Assembly (NCBI GenBank): GCA_002224055.1
Contig: AZLU01000141.1
Span: forward strand, 1 to 64,000
Reading direction: 5' to 3'
DNA length: 64,000 bases
Source: Pezizomycotina sp. ARF18
Taxonomy: Eukaryota > Ascomycota
The notes under the pieces were generated by a model. It had not been told where the DNA came from. It saw only the letters and a program-made list of their open reading frames with translations, and did no database searches. Below are positions 26,299-41,200 of the stretch, in pieces; the stretch's first letter is position 1, and every line of letters starts with the position of its first letter. Position numbers and translations under genes: made by a program.

Positions 26299-28800
26299 GA
26301 TTAGCAAGCCTAATATAAACAAAACATGGGTAGGTATCGTCCCCCGTCTCCGCCTATTCCTTCCGACTGGTTACCCTGTAATTGTGTACTTATTCACTTC
26401 CTCCTTTTGTACAACTCCACCGAAATCATACATTGCGTTTTGAGCTTCCCGGCAGGACGGTAAGTGGGTTCGAGTGTTACATGGCATTTCCCCAGCACTG
26501 CAGTGTTTATGAGCGGCTGGAATTAAAGATCACGATATTATTTTAGAGAATATACAAAGATTTTGCGATTTTTTTTCCGAACCGTTCTTTGATGAGCTGT
26601 TATTGTTATTCTATTAGTTTATATTTATTCTCAGTTATACAAAGTAGATAGAATAGCAGTGGCGTGACCACGATATTCTGGAAATTTTTACGAAAGTCCA
26701 TGCATGGATGATCCGTGGACCTCTCAAGTAACACTGAGGCTCTCAAAAAAATGATCACATAGACTTAATCTCCTATCTTAAGATATTTACGGTCCGTCGC
26801 TTGGAAAGCAATCGTAAAAAAAGATAAAATCCTCCTTTTAATTTTGATATTCATTGATTATCACCGACCGATACGCAGAAGCTCAAGTTAACACTAACAA
26901 ATTTATCGAAATACGAGATTTATTGATCATCAATTACTCTAGGCGCCTCGCAATTCTTCCCTATTTACTGTATCTTTTCACGCCGGTAAATAGATATTTC
27001 CCGTTGTGGAGATTTAAACGAGAACCAATATATCAAAAAAAAAAATTTTTTTCCTTTTAATTAAACGTAGTGCTGTTCACTCGCCAGATTACAGGTCGCA
27101 TGAGGGATGAAACTATAATTTTGACGGGTAATTTAAAATTAATAGATGCCCTTTTTGCCCTGGGACTCGGGAGTTATTGATGAGATCATAGGCGCTGTAT
27201 ATTATTATTTACCACGGCTATTACCGGAACAGCAACTGTCAAAACTGCAAACGCTTTTTTCTTTTTCGTTTTTTTTTTTTTTTTTTTTTTGTTTTGTTTT
27301 TAATGAAACACGGAATAGTAGAATGGCTGGTAGCCAATACATTCGATATCTGTGGATGTTCTAGAGAATTCTTTTTTTTTTCAAACGTATAATAATATCC
27401 GTTGGATGTTTGTCGTCCTATAGAATTGACAAGAAACCTTCAATAACCTAATAGGTTTACGTTCTAGAAACGGCGAAGGTACATTGAAAGCCTTTTCGGA
27501 TCTGGAAGAAGTTTAAATTCCTAGAGTTTCCTCACGTGCAGGTACTTTTTTTTTCTTCTTTCGATTCTTCGCATATCGGAGCAAGGGGAAGAGTTGCGCA
27601 AAATGACGACAATGGTGCATTTTTGCCTCGTGATCCATAAAGAGAAGATGCGCTTTTGGATTCAGTAGCAAAAAAAACGACCACGGTGGAAGGAAAGGAC
27701 CGTATTTTTCGGTTGTTGCGCTAATTATAATATTATGTCCAGTATCAAAAACATCTTTGCCTCAATTAATAATTGATATTTTTGACCTAGGAGTCTAGGA
27801 CCCTTAGATTTCACATCAATTTCAGCAACTTCTACCAGTTTTAAAAGATTCGCAATTCTTAAAACCGGGTAGATATAGTACGGTGCAATAGTCGATGGAT
27901 ATTAAGGGTTCACTGGTGTTCTAGACATTGCGATATCCGCAAATATTTTTATATCGACGCAGGGACTGAGACTACGAAAAATCAATTAAGGACCTAAGGT
28001 GGTAGTAAAAAAAATCAGATAAATAAATAAAAGAAACCGCTGGAAGAACCCTGAATTTAATTGCTGGCACTTTAGCTACTCAATTCGCAAACTATTAACA
28101 TTCCATTAAACAACAAAACGCAAACATCACATCAACCCGCCTGCTTATTAGCACATTTATCAATGATCACTATACAGCGTTACTTTTAACTTTGACTACC
28201 CGTATTCTTTCTTGCGGACTTAATTAGATTCGAGGATATCGAACTAGATATGCACTAATCACAACAAGAACCGCGTGTTATATCTTGATAAGAGATGCAA
28301 ATTTGCACTATGAACATACCATTATTTACTAAGACCCACCTATGAACTGCTGATAGGAGGATCTCGTCGCTTCACTCTACGTAGCGCGCAACAACCACCT
28401 TATAGGATGCGTAGACCTATCAAAGACTTCTCTTACGGTCGTTTTTGCAAGGTCAACAACGTCCGTACGTTATATAACCGCACAGGTCGCAAAATTGTTT
28501 TTCGTGGGCTGATATAAGAAGCGCACAGCGTCACGGCTCTCATAGCGTTCAGCGGAGACTTAGCAAGCCGGGAATGATAATGGGGTGAAGATCTGCGTAG
28601 AGAATAAAGTGTACGGTGGCATGCACCATTCCCAGCGCAGAGTCATTTCATATGATCAAGACTCGCCTACCTACCTCAAGATAAACGCTCAACGAAAGAG
28701 CTTCAGACGATGTAGATCAATGAAGATCCCTTGATCATATATTTGACACTGAAATTCGCAGGTCTGATGTGATCGCCTGGCAAGGGAATCTTCCACGATA
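26299..28800. other. Desert 2, left part, no gene recognised
   Basis: About 2.5 kb of A/T-leaning DNA without a recognisable protein, RNA gene or mobile element. A T run interrupted by single C lies at about 27270-27300. I see no clear repeat period. Confidence 0.5.
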
Positions 28801-28989
28801 GGCGCGTGATGAGACTACTAGTAGGAGAAGTAACCAATCAGAAACATATTTTGCGAAAGAGGGCGTTCTCAGAACCCGACATAAACAAGAATGAATCTCG
28901 TCGATTCCGAGAAACTATAGCAAAGTTCAAGTGGGTTAAGGGAACATCGCAAACATCTCACGAGACCAAATTCCCAACATCCATCCATA

Positions 28990-31900
28990 ATTCGAAGTCC
29001 ACAAGTTAATGACTTGCGCAAATGAAAGGCGCGAAGCTATACTAGTAAGTTCAAAGTATCGCTGGAAGCGTTGTTCGAGGGTGTCATACGGTAGGAAACA
29101 CGACAAATCGAGAACGGTCCTGACATATAGAGCCGATCTAGCCCTTCCACGGCGAATATCCCAGGCGGAGAGGATATTGCGGTTCATGAGCTTTTTGAAA
29201 AACCACTGGAGATTGATAGGCCATCATTCACGTAGAGTCCGTTTATGAGCGTGGCTACCCGTTCTAGATATACAAGTAATTCTTAAAAATAAAGGATGTG
29301 ACCTTCCCCATCACAAACGATACATCAAACGTCAAATTCTGCACCAGGTTGTTCTCATAAAACACCAAGTGCAAAACGCGTGTAAACGTTTTTTCACGAA
29401 TGGCAGTCAAGTTGGTTCCGGAAGCCTACGTTTCTTTTGATAACGCTGCGGATGGGGGTCCACACAGCCGATAGCTAAGACCATCGAAACGAACCCGATC
29501 CTTTTATACTCCGTTTGTTCACGGACTGAGATTTTGGTTTGCGAACGACGAATTTCCAGACCTCGGTATATGGAATATCAAAGCACAAGAAGACTACGAC
29601 CATAGTGAACTTAATCTTACGTTGGGCAGCGGCATCGTACACTTTTCACGACGAATACAGCGTCATGGCGATACGGTTTACGGTGTTCGTCGTTTGAAGA
29701 CTCTGCTCGACGCCTCGTACAACCACGCATCATAGCGCCAGAGGCAGCGAACCGCATCGCACGATGCCACTAGTTTACAGCGGTAGAAGCCTAGAAAATT
29801 GGGTACCAGGTCCGAAACATAGACTGGAGGCAGGATCTTGATCCTGTAAGTCTCTCTTCAATATTGCGCTCCACGAACGCATGATGATAAGTTCTATTAA
29901 CTACTACGTCCCATTACCTAGTATTGCCTGCAAAAAGTGATACGCCCAGTATGGTTCAGTATATAATGCTATTCGAAGCTTGCACTTGACGCTCGCCGTT
30001 CGTGTGTGAGGTTCAAGGACGATAATGAGGCGCTGTAGGCTTTATGCTTATGGGAACTGTGACTTCTTGTTCTTTTTCTTCGGCATAGCACTATCGACTG
30101 TACTGATCGAGCCGGTACATAGAGCTTTGCGTGAATCGTCAGGGCGGTCGAGGCATAATGCCTGGTACTCCTCGGCACGCTATCTTGGACATAAATCGAA
30201 GTTGATTCAATTATTGCGTAGAGGAAGAGGGCGAAATTTATATTAATAAGTTCGGGTTATCGTTGGGCGGGGGCTATTCGAGGGATGTCATACGGTGGGA
30301 AACAGGACAAGAGGATAACTCTCCTGATATGTAGAGCTTATATCCAGCCTCTCTACGGCGAGTATTCCGGCAATGGGGATATTACTGTTCATGAGCATCT
30401 CGAAGGAAACCAAGATGGATAGGCCATGTTTAACTTGTCTCGCGCAGGGCCAAATAAAATATTAGAGTTGGGTACGAGACAAATGTTTAACGTAAAGGCT
30501 CGCTCGCGTGTATCGGCTTCAGTATCCGATACCGCTCTTTTCTTTTTATAAAAAAAAAAAAAAAAAAAAAAAACGTGACCTTTTCTCTCTTAGCTCTCGA
30601 ATTATATATATCGTACGTCGAATAGCCAACCGTTGTTTATTCAAGGAGACAACGAACGAAAAACGGATGAGACGATTTCTTTTTTTTAGCATCAACAACT
30701 TCCGCGGATATGCTTCTGAGAGACGGCGCACCCCGCTACATTTGATAGCTAACACCATCGAAACGATACTTTCATGCGCTACTTTGTTCGAAGACCAAGC
30801 ATTTGTTTGCGAAAGATTATCTCGGACCCAAACATACAGAATGTAAAGGCTCGAGAGAATTCCCGTCCATAGTAAACTCTGGTTTGCGTTGGTTCCGATC
30901 GTAGACTCCCACGGGCCCCCATACGGGTCTTAGTGTCTGCCATTCGAAGAGCTGCTCGACGTACTGTCCGGTTATGGGCATAACGCCAGGGCAGCACGGT
31001 GCATTGCACGATACCCAGAGTTGTATAGCGGTAGAAGCTTAGAAATTAGATGCCGCGGCCCAGATCATAAACCGGCGGTGGGAAGCCAAGTCCATGAGTA
31101 TATCTTGTTCTTTTTTTTTTGCCCCCAGCCGAACGAATGCTAAGACGCTTTATAAACGGCTAAAATTACGGGGAACCGAGTTGCCCATGATCAACCACAT
31201 CACGGCGGGGCCAATGGCATAGGGCCAGCCACAATTCCGCACCAAATGCTTACGGTCCATACGCGAAAGTTACAGCTATCGTAGAAAATGACGAATGTCG
31301 TGGTGTCGTATAGCAGTGAAAGATTAGCGATGGGAACCAAATCCAACCAACATAGGACTTCGCCGCTAAACTTGGTTAATACTATGGAGACGGTCGATAG
31401 TCGATTCCCACAAGGAATACCGCTGAACAAGAACCAGCTCTTAGAGCTACGGTCCCGGACTGCATATCCAACATACTAGTAAATATTAGCGACGGTCATC
31501 CCATATGATACTGAGAGCTAGTATATAGCATTAGGAGATTAAGGATGAACAATGTAGACGACGCCCCATAGCTCATTGCCAAAATTAGGCGTGTATTTTG
31601 GCTTTCTTCGGACAAGCCATAAACTCTTATTTCATTTTGGAGACTAAAAACTCGATATACAAAGGATGAGAATATAAAAGACGGTCGATGACTACTAGCC
31701 AGTGACCAGGCTTCGAATTCTGGCGAAGTTTGCAGTAGTTCTTGGGATAATTGGAACGTCGACGAGGGCGCGGCGCTCGATAGGCCACAAAAAAGAAAGA
31801 GAAAAAAAAAAGAGTCCTTCATGGAATTGAAAACCCGTCGTCTCATAATAAATCGCACGTCAAATAATACTGAAATCCTTAATATGTTGAATCCAAGACG
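28990..31900. repeat. Desert 2, large direct repeat spaced about 1.20-1.27 kb, block D
   Basis: The stretch 29006-29222 matches 30208-30424 over its length: GTCATACGGT at 29083 and 30286, then TATAGAGC-like and ACGGCGAATATCC-like words, ending in GATAGGCCAT in both. Further on, 29445-29835 matches 30715-31095: GATAGCTAAGACCATCGAAAC at 29470 against GATAGCTAACACCATCGAAAC at 30743, and AGCGGTAGAAGC at 29779 and 31027. Spacings are 1203, 1273 and 1248, so the copies differ by indels. A third copy may begin at about 31473 (ATACTAGTAA, as at 29039). No frame is conserved between copies. Confidence 0.65.
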
Positions 31901-34900
31901 GGAAACATGTCATCTCATACCGCATCAAACTTATACACCCGCTAGTAGTTTACAATCTGCAAAGTACCTGCGGACCTGGCCAGATCTAACCTAAAACAGA
32001 GCTAATAATATAAGAGCCGATGCAAAGAAACGTCTTGAACGGTATCAAAAAAACTCGGGTAGCCGAAGTATATCCGACAGCGTGTCACCTTATATCTAGT
32101 TCCAACATCAACACCGATCCGTCGTGAACCGTGCAGGCTAATTTGGGAACCATAAGCGAATGTTGTAGGATATTCTGGATACATAGAGAATAAGGAGATA
32201 GATCTGGAAAACTTCTAAGTTTCCAAATGTATGGAAGGAGAGGGGCTTATAGGGAACGTTTGTTTATATCTTATATCCTTACACTTCTTCTTCTTCTTCT
32301 TGTAATTAGCTAGTCAATGAAGATACTGGTTACTACAGCGAACGTTGTGATTTTGATAAGACCATTTGCTCATAAAGCTCTCCACTTTGGGTCTACGTTG
32401 AGCCAGTGACCACCCGCGTGATAGGTGTGATATCCCGCGCGTATGGTCAAAATTTTGCTAGCTAGGCTTCACTCTTAGCAGATAGTTACACGGAGGTCAA
32501 CACGAAATGATATAACTAGTCCTTAACGCAATTCTTGTTCGGTGATCACCATATCACTAACCCTGGAGTTAGAAATATTTACCATCGGCACGTCCCACTG
32601 CCTTAACCCTTGAAAATGCAAAATCCGACCCGGTTCTCCAATAACTCGTCAGCACCGCGCCCTCGTGGCGCACCCGTATCTCTGATACCACATAACCTGG
32701 ACGGATGTCCAGGCGTCGTGGGTTCAACTCCCACCGTTTGCCCAAGATATATTGTTAGCCTGTATCATCTATCGTCTTGGGGCGGCTCTCATAAGATCTG
32801 TTTTATACGCTTACTCTTGAGTAACAAAAGGATTCAGGCAGAGGCTCACAAAATGGCTACCCGATCTCCAGAAGATTGGGGTTGACGGCATACTTCGGTA
32901 TATCCTCAGGTTCGTGCGGACACTTTTTTTTTTTTTTTTTTTTTTGTTTATCTAAGTTTTTCAAAAAGAATAAAAGATTTTGTCATAATAAAATCACTAT
33001 AATACTAATCATCCGTACTTCTGCCGTGATGGTTCTGTATGACAAAAAAAAATCCCGAGCAATATAATTTTTCTAAACAGCGTCTTCTTTTTAGCTATTT
33101 ATCTATTCGTAGCGTGGGGTTTCACCATCACCTCCATATAAGAACCTGGATATGCTGACGACGGAATTCGCTATATCACTGGTGCCATCGTTCGCATTAA
33201 TCACTTAGATGTTATATCTGGGAGCTATTTTATCTAGTGGTGGATTAAAGTAACAACCACTTATGCAACTGCCTGAACGTAGTTTTCGTGTCATTAATCC
33301 ACTCGCAAGACGCCAATGATCATAGTTTAAGGCAATGGGGATGTCGGCTATCTGATAGCTCTCTTTCATCGCTTTTGCTCCAACTTCACGATGTCCGGAC
33401 TGAAGAAGATTGGCAGAAGAGATCGGAAACAGACAAGTGTTATAATTCCTCTGCGTGTTTCGAGAAGTTTTTGGACGATAGGTGATACGCTGTAAAACGA
33501 CGTTTAATTTTTGCGAAGATGAGGCCTATTCACGATTAAGCAACCAACTAAAAGATCGCGAAAAGCGCGTTATAATTACGTCTGAAAGTGGGCTTAACCG
33601 GGGTAATATTTCAACAAATTGCTTCTACGGCAGGATCCAGTCTTACAATATTTGGCCGTGTACTATGAACTGGATTTTCAGGATCGTAGTTGGTTTCATC
33701 GCATAGCTAGTCAAGTTATTAGTAGTTTCGCGACGTTAACCTATATCCGATTATGAGAAATTACGGGGATGGGGAACTCGGAAAACGTATGCCCCGTAGG
33801 CTTTGGCCGGATTGGTAACTGCGTGAATAACGCTGGCTAGTGACTGGTTCCCGATCACCTGAGATCTTCGCAGGGTATTCATATCAAGTACCTCAGCTCG
33901 CGAAACATTGATTTGATAGCAGCCTCGTGAATAGTCACGGATAGCTACTTCCACTTCACGAACCTCTCGGGATACTTCAAATCCTTTCCTAATTCTTGAA
34001 GAACGTACTACGATTATCGCAGAGCTCATGTTTGTACTAAATACTTCTCATACGAATACTGTCTTCGAGAGCTGCAAAAACCTTCTCTACTCCGGGGCGT
34101 TCATACCTCAAAAAAGGCGAATCACTATCATCCTCACATTGTTTCCCGTGGAAAATCTCACCAAGGTTGGGTCTGCAGGAACAAATGATACTACTGTCGT
34201 AGTGTGATGCAGCCGCTATGAAAAGCAACTACCACTATCATCGATGAAAAATGGAATGAATCTAGTCTGCTAACTAAGAACTAGCTAGGTGGAGAAGGTC
34301 CCCTTTATATACACGACCGTCATTTTGGGTGTGGGCACTCTGCACGACGACACTACTTTTACGGATGTAAAGCATTTTTCCGAAATAAAATAGAAACGCA
34401 TTACTTTGAAAATCCTCGGTGCAAAATAAAAATACTGATGACACCTCTAATTGAACAATGGCGCCGGAACTCGCCATACTTAACTGAACCTCGTTTCGCA
34501 ATCAGCACACGCTGTAAAACCAATCAGAGGCGCCGTGTCGACCTGAACAAAATGGATAAAGCAACGAGCTACCGATCCAATTGCTGCAATCATCCAGAAG
34601 TATAAGGCAGTAGCATACCACCGCCAACTTCTAATCCATATATATCTTTAGAAGAACCAGAATTCTATAAAAAAAAAAAAAAAAAACGCATCTCCCCTTG
34701 AAAGCAGCTTGCGAGAATCGAGAAACTCAGATGTAATACTTGTACGCAACGTAGAAGAGCACCGCTACGATAAAACTCCACATTCTGAAAGTTCTAAAAG
34801 ATGCGGCGTCGAGTACAACGCCTCTAGCCAGAGAATGGAGATCGGCGATACTTGAAGTTTTAACCAGGCTGCTGGGCTGTTATGTCTTCCTCTCTGGAAT

Positions 34901-35090
34901 GCGTCCAAGAGCAACGCAACGAGAATTGCTACCTTGCGCAGTGTTAAAGAATGGCCACGAACATGACGAAGCTCGAGATTAAATCTTAGAAGGCGAGAGC
35001 TCGTGGATAACCTTCTAAGAAAACAGCGGCGCGGATATTATTTCTGCTACATAGACTTACTCCACCGGCAACCGCTCATATATCCACCGT
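31901..35090. other. Desert 2, central part, no gene recognised
   Basis: Mid-GC DNA without a recognisable gene. It holds a (CTT)n run at 32287-32301, a T run at 32924-32945, an A run at about 34670-34686, and a tRNA-like T-arm near 32718 that is listed separately. Short frames such as those at 33751-34029 have no family features I can identify. Confidence 0.5.
32718..32742 (+). other. tRNA-like T-arm with B-box sequence
   Basis: A perfect five-base stem (GTGGG with CCCAC) encloses the seven-base loop TTCAACT, and GGTTCAACTCC fits the RNA polymerase III B-box pattern. Just upstream, a stem of seven pairs (CCTGGAC with GTCCAGG) could pass for a long variable arm. However, I could not pair the following seven bases with any 5' acceptor strand at the right distance, nor place a convincing D-arm and anticodon. 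It is either a decayed tRNA or tRNA-derived element, or chance. Confidence 0.2.
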
Positions 35091-35093
35091 CCT

Positions 35094-35157
35094 TTTATTT
35101 ATTTATTTACTTATTTGTTTGTTTGTTTTGTGTTTATTATTTATTTATTTATTTATT

Positions 35158-35201
<44 letters not shown>

Positions 35202-35206
35202 TTTTA
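35094..35206. repeat. (ATTT)n microsatellite
   Basis: About 110 bases of nearly pure TTTA repeats with a GTTT-rich interruption near 35115-35135. It sits close to the left end of the block E array. Confidence 0.9.
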
Positions 35207-35299
35207 GAAAATGCCGCTGTAAATGTTTCCAAACACGATATTCGTCTTCCACGACATTAAATTTTTTTTTTTTTTAGAACGGTATTTAATTCTTCAAGA

Positions 35300-38200
35300 G
35301 GTAATATAGTGCCTACGTGCCATTGCTCAACCGGTCGACGTAAGGCATACTTGCTGATATTTTCGGCTGAGACGACCAAGGATAACGCCACACCAGAATG
35401 CAGCTCTAAAAAGAACGTTTAAATCTCCCGAGGCAACTGAGAGATGATTCTTAAATCTCCACAGATAGCTGCTGATGTATAACTTCCTTTTCTCGGAAGG
35501 ATCTTGAAACAACGCGATGAGCATGACTCCTTTAAATTGACATCAAAATTGTCTACGGCAGCGATAGCAGGCCACATTTTGCTACCTTCGTGGGAGGGTA
35601 TCCTGTTCAAACCGTACTGCAGGGATTAATGATACTGAAATTCTTCACGAACAACAATGAACCAGCACCTTATGTAGTCGAACGACGAGGAAGGGTTAAT
35701 CGAAGACGATACTCACTTTTTCACGATGAACGCTTGAGCTCTCTTATACTAATCAGGGCGTTTCTGCCTTCCTAAACCCCTGCCCTTGGTATAAGCTGCA
35801 AAACTGATAGCGGCTACAAACACCAAAATCCACAAGGCAACACATTTATCACATGTTTGGTCAAGAACTCTGCATAAAGCCCAAGAGGTAGCGTAGTGTC
35901 CGATAGTATTGTTTCAATATCCTGCTTCCTCGAAAATTCTGGACACCTCATCGACCTCGATACTTACTTGCCCACCGCGAGCGCTGGAATGCCGTCATAG
36001 TAATCGGTTTATCACCCATTGTCATGGCTCCAAAGATATCACAACTACGTATAATTGCCAAAAGCTTCGGGGACGAAGTGGTAGATAACTCTAGCTAAAA
36101 AATATAGTTTCAGGTATAATAATGCTTAAAATTCCTCATTAGAGCCACAACTAAATCATATCTCCTCTTTTCAAAACGTCGGTGCGCTGAATATTCCCAT
36201 CAGCTATATTCATCTTCCCACAATTGGAATCTGGAGACCCCAATTATACAAATCGAGCTTGTCGCGCCTCCTAATAAGCTCCTCGACGTACGCAGCGACA
36301 GCATACATTCTGATCGGAGTTTCTCGCTTTATCATAGCTCAAAATATATCGTAGGGAACAGCATACTTGCTGAGATTGGAGAAGAAGGCAAGGGAGCGGA
36401 TAAAACCTCTACCCAAGCTGCAGCGCCTTGATCGACGATACTCCACTTCGTTTGGCAGCCGCCAATGCGTATATCTTCCTCTTCTCGAAGGGTTTTGCTG
36501 AGTTGTTGTAGTGCGACATTTGTTTCTTAAATTTCGACGAAGGAGAAGCGGGATGTCGACGCAGATACTACGCCCAGCGATTGATTCATATACTCGCTTG
36601 TGGAAGTATCCTGGGGGCACATTGCCGGGAAAGATACTCCGTCCTTTTCTACGCCGAGTATTAGAATGTCGACATTCTAAATCGTGTTTTTGCACCGTCG
36701 AACGTTGAACCTATGATATGTAACTATGATCAAGCGACGGAAGGAGAGGATGTCGATAGCAGCAACCGCGAGACCCTGATCCATTATCATTCAGTCATGT
36801 GGTATTAATTCTCGCACCTCTAGTGACCATGAGTAAGCGGCTGGACGGAGGAGCAACAAATCATAGTATACTTGGGTATAGTCATCTTCTCGAAAAGTAC
36901 CGTCGGAAAAATAAGAATAAGATATTCACTTTTCCGCGACGAGAACCTAGAGGTGTCCCGCCTCTTCTCTTTGTCACAGCTCATGGAAAACGCATCGCAA
37001 AATCTTACTTCAACTTTTAAGAATGCTGCTCAGCATGTCATCCTCTTCTCGATCGACGAGGAGTTCAAAGGATAGTTCGTCTTTACTAATGGAAACAATT
37101 AAAATGGAGAAGATGCTTTCCATAACCTCTGTAGAAATCGTCGCTGAGTTGTTCGAAAAGGATATTCTGTCTTCTACGGCGCATCCTTAAACGCTTTTTA
37201 CTGTTTTGCCCTTAAGCCTACCGTTAACGTCCCAGGAACTTCTGTGAAAGGGATAGCAGCATCTTAAATGGATGCTTTAACCTTATAAACTTCTGAACCT
37301 CCAGGAAAATGGATAAAATCGCAAGCTGAGGTAAAACAAATCGTGGCTTGGTATACTCGGACGCCTTCATCCTTCGAACAGCGTCACCGGGTTTCTAAGA
37401 TACGACCGCCCGTTTCCACGAAGAGAACGAGGTTATATGTGCATTACCAAGCTGGGTTCTTGATATTTTCTCTTCTTAAAATGTTGCTGAAGATGTGTCT
37501 TAACTTGAGATTCACTTTTCGACTGACGAATGTAGGACGTTTGACCTACACAACACGAATACAACTCGCCGTTTTATAAACCCGTAGCGTAACCGCAGGA
37601 AGAATAGCAAAAAGTACCACACCCAACCGCTTGCATATTTATCCAACCCTCATAGTAACATGGATAAAGCCTGAGTTGGAATATGGCGTGAATATTATTC
37701 TCTGGTGTCCTATTTTTCGAAAAGTGTTACAGAAAAGTCCGTGAAGCGATATTCATTTTAGCCTAGGATGTTTGCCTCATACCACTCGGACTTCTCATCC
37801 TATTATAACCATTGCCTTCCTTTGATGCGATGTGCGGAAGTCGTAGTAGGTAACCACAAACGAAGTCTGTCACCCGGCATACTTCCCATGTATCCTGTAC
37901 AAGTTGACGACGGATAAAGGTAAAGCAAAGAAAATAGCGGATTATAGTACTTTTTCGATGCCCTGTTTCCCCGAAAAGTGTGGCTGAAGTGGTTGAGGTT
38001 CATACTCGCCTTTGACGAAGAGGAACATAATTATATGCGCTACCGGCTGGCTTGTCTATACCCTTCTTAGGTGTCGCTCGATTGCCTCATTGTGATATTA
38101 CGCATTTCGACGACGAATCTTGGACCTCGAGCACATACTTAGTACTAATCCACTCTCATGCCTACCATTGACTCTCAGGATGGCTCCGATATTATAGGAA

Positions 38201-41200
38201 GTAACCGCAAACGAAACACGCTCGTTATCTCGCATACTTCCACCTCTTGACTACAGGCGACGAGGAATAAAAGCGCAGAACCAGCAGAAAGCATATCATA
38301 CAGTACTACCTCGAGGTCCTCCCTAGAAAATATCACTCAACAATCCAATTCGGGATATTACACCTTTCGACGACGAATCTCGAATGTCTCATACGTACTA
38401 ATCAAGTTCTCACGACTACCATTAAACCTCCTGAGGTCTTCCGTCAGGTTGATAGTAGCATCGTAGTACGTAGATTCAATCCTTCATAATTCAACCGTCG
38501 CGTCCTTAGCAAGTAGCTGAAACACGAGACAGCGTACAACATATCGCAGTATTCCTTCAGTATCCTCCTTCTAAATAATGTCGCTCGGGTCCCGACCTTT
38601 TACGATACTACGTATTACTACGAGGATATTGACATCCATTTTATACCGCTCAACTCTTATGCCTAGCGTTAACCCCTCCGAAGTCCCGCCGGAGGTATAG
38701 CAGGAGTCACGAACGAGGTCCACTATTCGTCATACTTCTCTAAACCCATAAGCAAAAGGGTATAAGAGCGAGAGATCAGGCGTAAAACTAATCGTGATAA
38801 TATTTCGGCCCCACCCTTTCTTGAAATATATCGCTTGGGAGCCACAAAAGCGATAGTCGGTCCTTCCCTTGACGAATCCATGACATTTAAACGTATGCCA
38901 CCCACTTCTTTCACAACGTTTGGTAACAAGTGGTAAGTCACTGGGAGAATAATCGATGCAGGACCGAAAAAATATAGAGCTAACGAAGCCTACATACTTT
39001 CCACCCGCCGCAGCGGAATGGATAAAAGCTCGGGTCGTGATAAAATCGTATAATAGTAGTCCTTTGATGTCCTCTTTCTAAGAACAGGTGCCCTCTAAAA
39101 TTGCCCGCATACGATATTCATGTTTTCCACTAGCGAATACAACATCTTTGATCCATACCGCCCAGTTCCTGTTCAGCTGGTTTTTATAACCAGCTTAGCG
39201 GAAATCGCTGGAAATAGCGGGTAACCACACTGGGTCCGTTCCTTGCATACTTCTCGGCCCTCTGTAACACCATGGAAAGTTATAGAGAGAAGGCGATGTG
39301 AAGCGCAAGATAGCATTGCCTCGACGACCTTCTTCTCGAAAAGCATCGCAGCTAAAGATATTCAAGACTATAATTCACAGTTCCGTGGCGGGGCTAGGAG
39401 TATCTCGGCATACATTAATACAGCTCTCACGACTACCGTAAATCTTCCTAAGGAATTTTGAAGTAAAGTAGTAGTACCATGAACCCAGATCTACAACCTC
39501 TCATACTTCTCAGACGCCCAACAGGAAACCGTATCATAGAGTTACTTCGACGCCCTCCTCTCTCGAAAAATGTCGACTCGCTATATTACGTATTTTCCAA
39601 CCACGAGTCTCAATCTAAGAGGATTTTTTTATACTAATCAAACCTTCAAGCCTTACCATTAACACTTCTCGAAGAGTTTCTTGTGAGAAAAGTATAGCAG
39701 CAATCGTAAAAGGAATATTTACCTGATTATATGACTCATCAGGCGTACAGGCTCGGAAAGAACGGATAAAAAGTGTGGGACGGTTGAGGACGAATCGAAG
39801 CACTCCTCAACCTGTTTCTTCAGCATTTTATCCAACAGGCTAAAGGCGATAGCTTATTTTCTCCACGAAGAGAAGTAGGACTTAGCATACATCGTGATGA
39901 TAAGGATCGGACTTTTGCCATAATATTCTCTTCTCGAAGACCGTGTGGCCATCGCTGAGCATGTTTTCAAACTATAATTTGTATCTCCCCGGCGAATCTC
40001 AGAGTTTTTGTCCGTACTAATCCAACACTCGCGCCTACCGTTAGCCCTCCCAAGAGCACTTCAAGGAAGCATAGGAGTACCGTACACCAGCTGCCCTTGA
40101 ACGTATACTTCCCAAACCACCCAGCAGCCGCGGATAAAAAAGCACAGGTTGGCTATCGATTACGTTACAGTACTCCCTCAATCTATCTTTCTTAAACTGT
40201 ATGACCAACAGGCCGATAATTCATCTTCTCCGCGCAGAGCCTTAGGGTCCTTACATATATCCTGCTCGCTAGAACCCTCCTTTTTCAGAATGCCCTCTCC
40301 TCGAAGACCATCGCTGTCCATGCTTACGAAATATAATTCGCATCTCTTCACGGCGAGTCTTCAATGTCTTATACATACCACACTCTCATCACAACACCGT
40401 CAACGTGTGATACAAGGAATGATAGCAAGTAAATTACAAGCGACATGCCCCAGCATACCTTCTAGGCCGCCCAAGCAGAACCGATAAAAGCACAGGCCGG
40501 CGTCAAGTGTGCGATAATACCTTCAACCCCCCCTTCCCTCCCCCCTTTCCCTAAACAGTATCACCGAAAATGTGGGAAGTTGATATTTGTTTTTTCCCTA
40601 CGAGAAGCACGATGCTACATATGTCTTTACTCGCGAAGATTGGGCATTTTCATAACGCCCTCTTCTCAAAAAAAAATATGCCGAAACTTTCGCCTCTCGA
40701 AGGATACTACTCAATTCTTCAAACACTCTATCCACAACGATCTGTCGGGACCATAGCAGCAAAGTGCGGAAACCAGTTTCACATATCGCATCGTAAAAAT
40801 CATATCCAGTATTCTCTCCCCCCCATGTACGGCAGCTAACGGCGTAATGCCGCACGATAGTTATTTGTCTATTCCGCGAGAAGGGAGCGATTACACCATA
40901 TATCCCTACTCTCCGTATTTGACAATGCTTCATAGTCTCCTCTTCTCCAAAGAGGAAGCATCGCTGAAAATATTTCGGGGTACGATAATTCACTTTTCCA
41001 CCAAAGAGAAGCTAGAAATAGGACTTGCAGCACGCATCCCACTTCAACATACATCCCTACCTGCTGGACTCGGCATGCTTCATATCTCTTCCCCTCATCT
41101 TCTTAAAGTGTCGCTGGAGTGGTTCCCATATGATAATTTTTACGTTTCCGCCACAAATCAACCACTTACACGGCTCCAAGTCTCTCACGCCTAATATTAA

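Noticed and set aside
32390-32440. Possible 5S rRNA fragment (AGTGACCACC)
   Set aside because: Only about ten bases resemble 5S rRNA and the rest does not fit.
35003-35260. A frame across the (ATTT)n repeat
   Set aside because: Its Tyr/Leu/Phe repeats are a direct translation of the microsatellite.
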